6,347 bases of DNA from Bacillota bacterium (GTDB lineage: Bacteria > Bacillota_I > Bacilli_A > RFN20 > CAG-826), in the NCBI GenBank assembly GCA_026387995.1, contig JAPLKQ010000094.1, positions 1 to 6,347 of the forward strand, given 5' to 3'. The position numbers and the translations under genes were made by a program. Of this stretch, positions 5,529-6,347 are shown piece by piece (positions within the stretch are counted from its first letter, which is position 1; every line of letters begins with the position of its first letter). A model generated the notes under the pieces. That model was not told where the DNA came from. It ran no database searches and worked only from the letters and a program-made list of their open reading frames with translations.

Positions 5529-5843
5529 ATGTCCATTATTTCCGAAGTGTTAGAAGAAGAGCTTCAACGCATCTTGAGGATGCAGAAAGTTTATCAAAAA
5601 GAATTATCTTCATTGAAGCAAGGCAACTTGATTTTTCGCAAACTGCCCCACTCAAACAATGAGTATCTTTATCTTGCTCGTCGCGTCGATGGAAAAGTTA
5701 AGCAATTATATTTAGGGCAAAGAAATGAAGTTAATATTGAAAGTCTGCAAAAGGAACTAATGGAGTCAAAAAAAATAAAGGCGTCAATTAAAGAGCTCTC
5801 CGAAAACGAGGAAAAACTCAGAAAAGCATTAGGCAATTTATGA
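5529..5843 (+). CDS. Small charged helical protein upstream of an NTase, unknown function
   Basis: Encodes 104 residues. A charged N-terminal helix (about 1-32) is followed by a strand-rich centre (about 33-64: QGNLIFRKL, then NEYLYLARRVDGKVKQLYLG) and a Lys/Glu-rich C-terminal helix or coiled coil (about 68-102). The centre recalls small proteins with a G-[LI]-x(2)-[RK]K then Y-L-x-R-x(2)-GKV-x(3)-YLG pattern, such as DUF6788, but I could not test this. The ATG at 5529 has GGGGTGAT as ribosome site and sits just after an extended -10 promoter; a longer frame back to 5442 would cross that promoter. Its TGA stop overlaps the start of the nucleotidyltransferase (ATGA), so the two are translationally coupled. 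By position it could be an antitoxin or regulator of the NTase. This is inference. Confidence 0.75.
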   Translation: MSIISEVLEEELQRILRMQKVYQKELSSLKQGNLIFRKLPHSNNEYLYLARRVDGKVKQLYLGQRNEVNIESLQKELMESKKIKASIKELSENEEKLRKALGNL

Positions 5844-6347
5844 CGAATATCCAAAAAGACGAGATGGTTGCACTTTTGAAAGTTTTTGATAATGTTGGGC
5901 TTTTGCCTTATGTCGTCTTAGTCGGATCCTGGGCTGAATATTTTTACCAAGAAATGCTCGAAGGCTTTATTCCGTCAATCAGAACAACTGACATTGATTT
6001 TTATTTTCCGCGAGGGAAAAAGCCGGCTACAAAAATAGATGTATTCACAGAGTTACGGAGCATTGGTTATCTTTATGAAGAGAATCGCGGGGACGAATCC
6101 TCTCGATTTGTAAAAGTGGGCGGTTTTGAAATTGAGTTTCTAACTCACCCTGGCCGAGACGAAAGAAAAATCTTTAAAATTGAATATGCTGATATAAATG
6201 CAATCTGTCTTGATAAACTCGACATTTTTAATAAAAAGGGCACAATTGTCAGTTGGGCGTCAAAGAGGGTTGGAGTTACCGTAAATTTGCCTTCTCCGGC
6301 AACCTACATTATCCAAAAACTTGTCATTAATGCAGATCGAACGCCCG
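5840..6347 (+). CDS. Nucleotidyltransferase-fold protein, cut by window end
   Basis: Partial: 169 codons are present and the frame stays open to the last base, so the C-terminus lies outside. The polymerase-beta-type fold is shown by V28-GS-W31 (GS at 29-30), then 20 residues later TTDIDF with D51 and D53, the usual metal-binding pair, and a likely third carboxylate in FEIEFL (E97 or E99). Further on, LPSPATYIIQKLVINADR (about 150-167) resembles the PxP-x(3)-hxKL end of GSU2403/NTP_transf_8-type or AbiEii-like nucleotidyltransferases. Such enzymes transfer NMP groups to RNA, tRNA or proteins, and several are toxins. All three catalytic positions look intact. The start ATG overlaps the previous TGA by 4 nt, and no separate ribosome site is needed. 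GC content drops from about 50% in the exporter genes to about 36-38% here in the lines I counted. The exact subfamily is uncertain. Confidence 0.72.
   Translation, partial: MTNIQKDEMVALLKVFDNVGLLPYVVLVGSWAEYFYQEMLEGFIPSIRTTDIDFYFPRGKKPATKIDVFTELRSIGYLYEENRGDESSRFVKVGGFEIEFLTHPGRDERKIFKIEYADINAICLDKLDIFNKKGTIVSWASKRVGVTVNLPSPATYIIQKLVINADRTP

Noticed and set aside
5841..5843. TGA read as tryptophan (Mycoplasma-type code)
   Set aside because: TGG is used for Trp throughout, and TGA forms a typical ATGA stop/start overlap with the nucleotidyltransferase gene.
1..6347. CRISPR array, tRNA, rRNA, transposase or prophage genes
   Set aside because: No regularly spaced repeats, cloverleaf besides the tmRNA ends, or mobile-element proteins were seen.

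Overview
This 6.3-kb window looks like chromosomal DNA of a Gram-positive, Bacillota-type bacterium, possibly one of the low-GC Bacilli/Erysipelotrichia-like lineages. The reasons are GGAGG-type ribosome sites, a YebE/UPF0316-family membrane protein, one-piece tmRNA and short intergenic gaps. TGG encodes tryptophan and a TGA stop overlaps the next start codon, so the standard bacterial code applies and not the Mycoplasma code. No genus can be named from the sequence alone.

The left part (1-2845) is all on the minus strand. In order of transcription it holds the tmRNA gene ssrA (2845-2478), a 68-aa two-helix membrane protein of unknown function (2311-2105), a YebE-like DUF5698/DUF2179 membrane protein (1958-1398) and an SPFH/prohibitin-like membrane protein (1073-39). 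A strong terminator follows the tmRNA and another follows the YebE-like gene. The genes therefore look like separate transcription units, except that I see no terminator between the 68-aa gene and the YebE-like gene. The tmRNA has its acceptor stem, T-arm, a 16-residue tag reading frame (AENKLSGNRNLSFAAA) and hairpins in both flanking trailers.

The middle part (about 2940-5446) is a plus-strand operon for an ABC-2 type exporter: one ATPase and two different permeases. The genes overlap by 8 nt or are 1 nt apart, and a terminator follows. The set should form one heterodimeric exporter. Its substrate cannot be read from the sequence.

The right end (5447-6347) is a separate, AT-richer unit. An extended -10 promoter embedded in TAAC/GTTA repeats drives a 104-aa charged helical protein whose TGA stop overlaps, as ATGA, the start of a nucleotidyltransferase-fold protein cut by the window edge. 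A small partner followed by a translationally coupled nucleotidyltransferase, with repeats over its promoter and a shift in base composition, resembles toxin-antitoxin or phage-defence modules. It is the best candidate here for an undescribed system, but its function is inference only.
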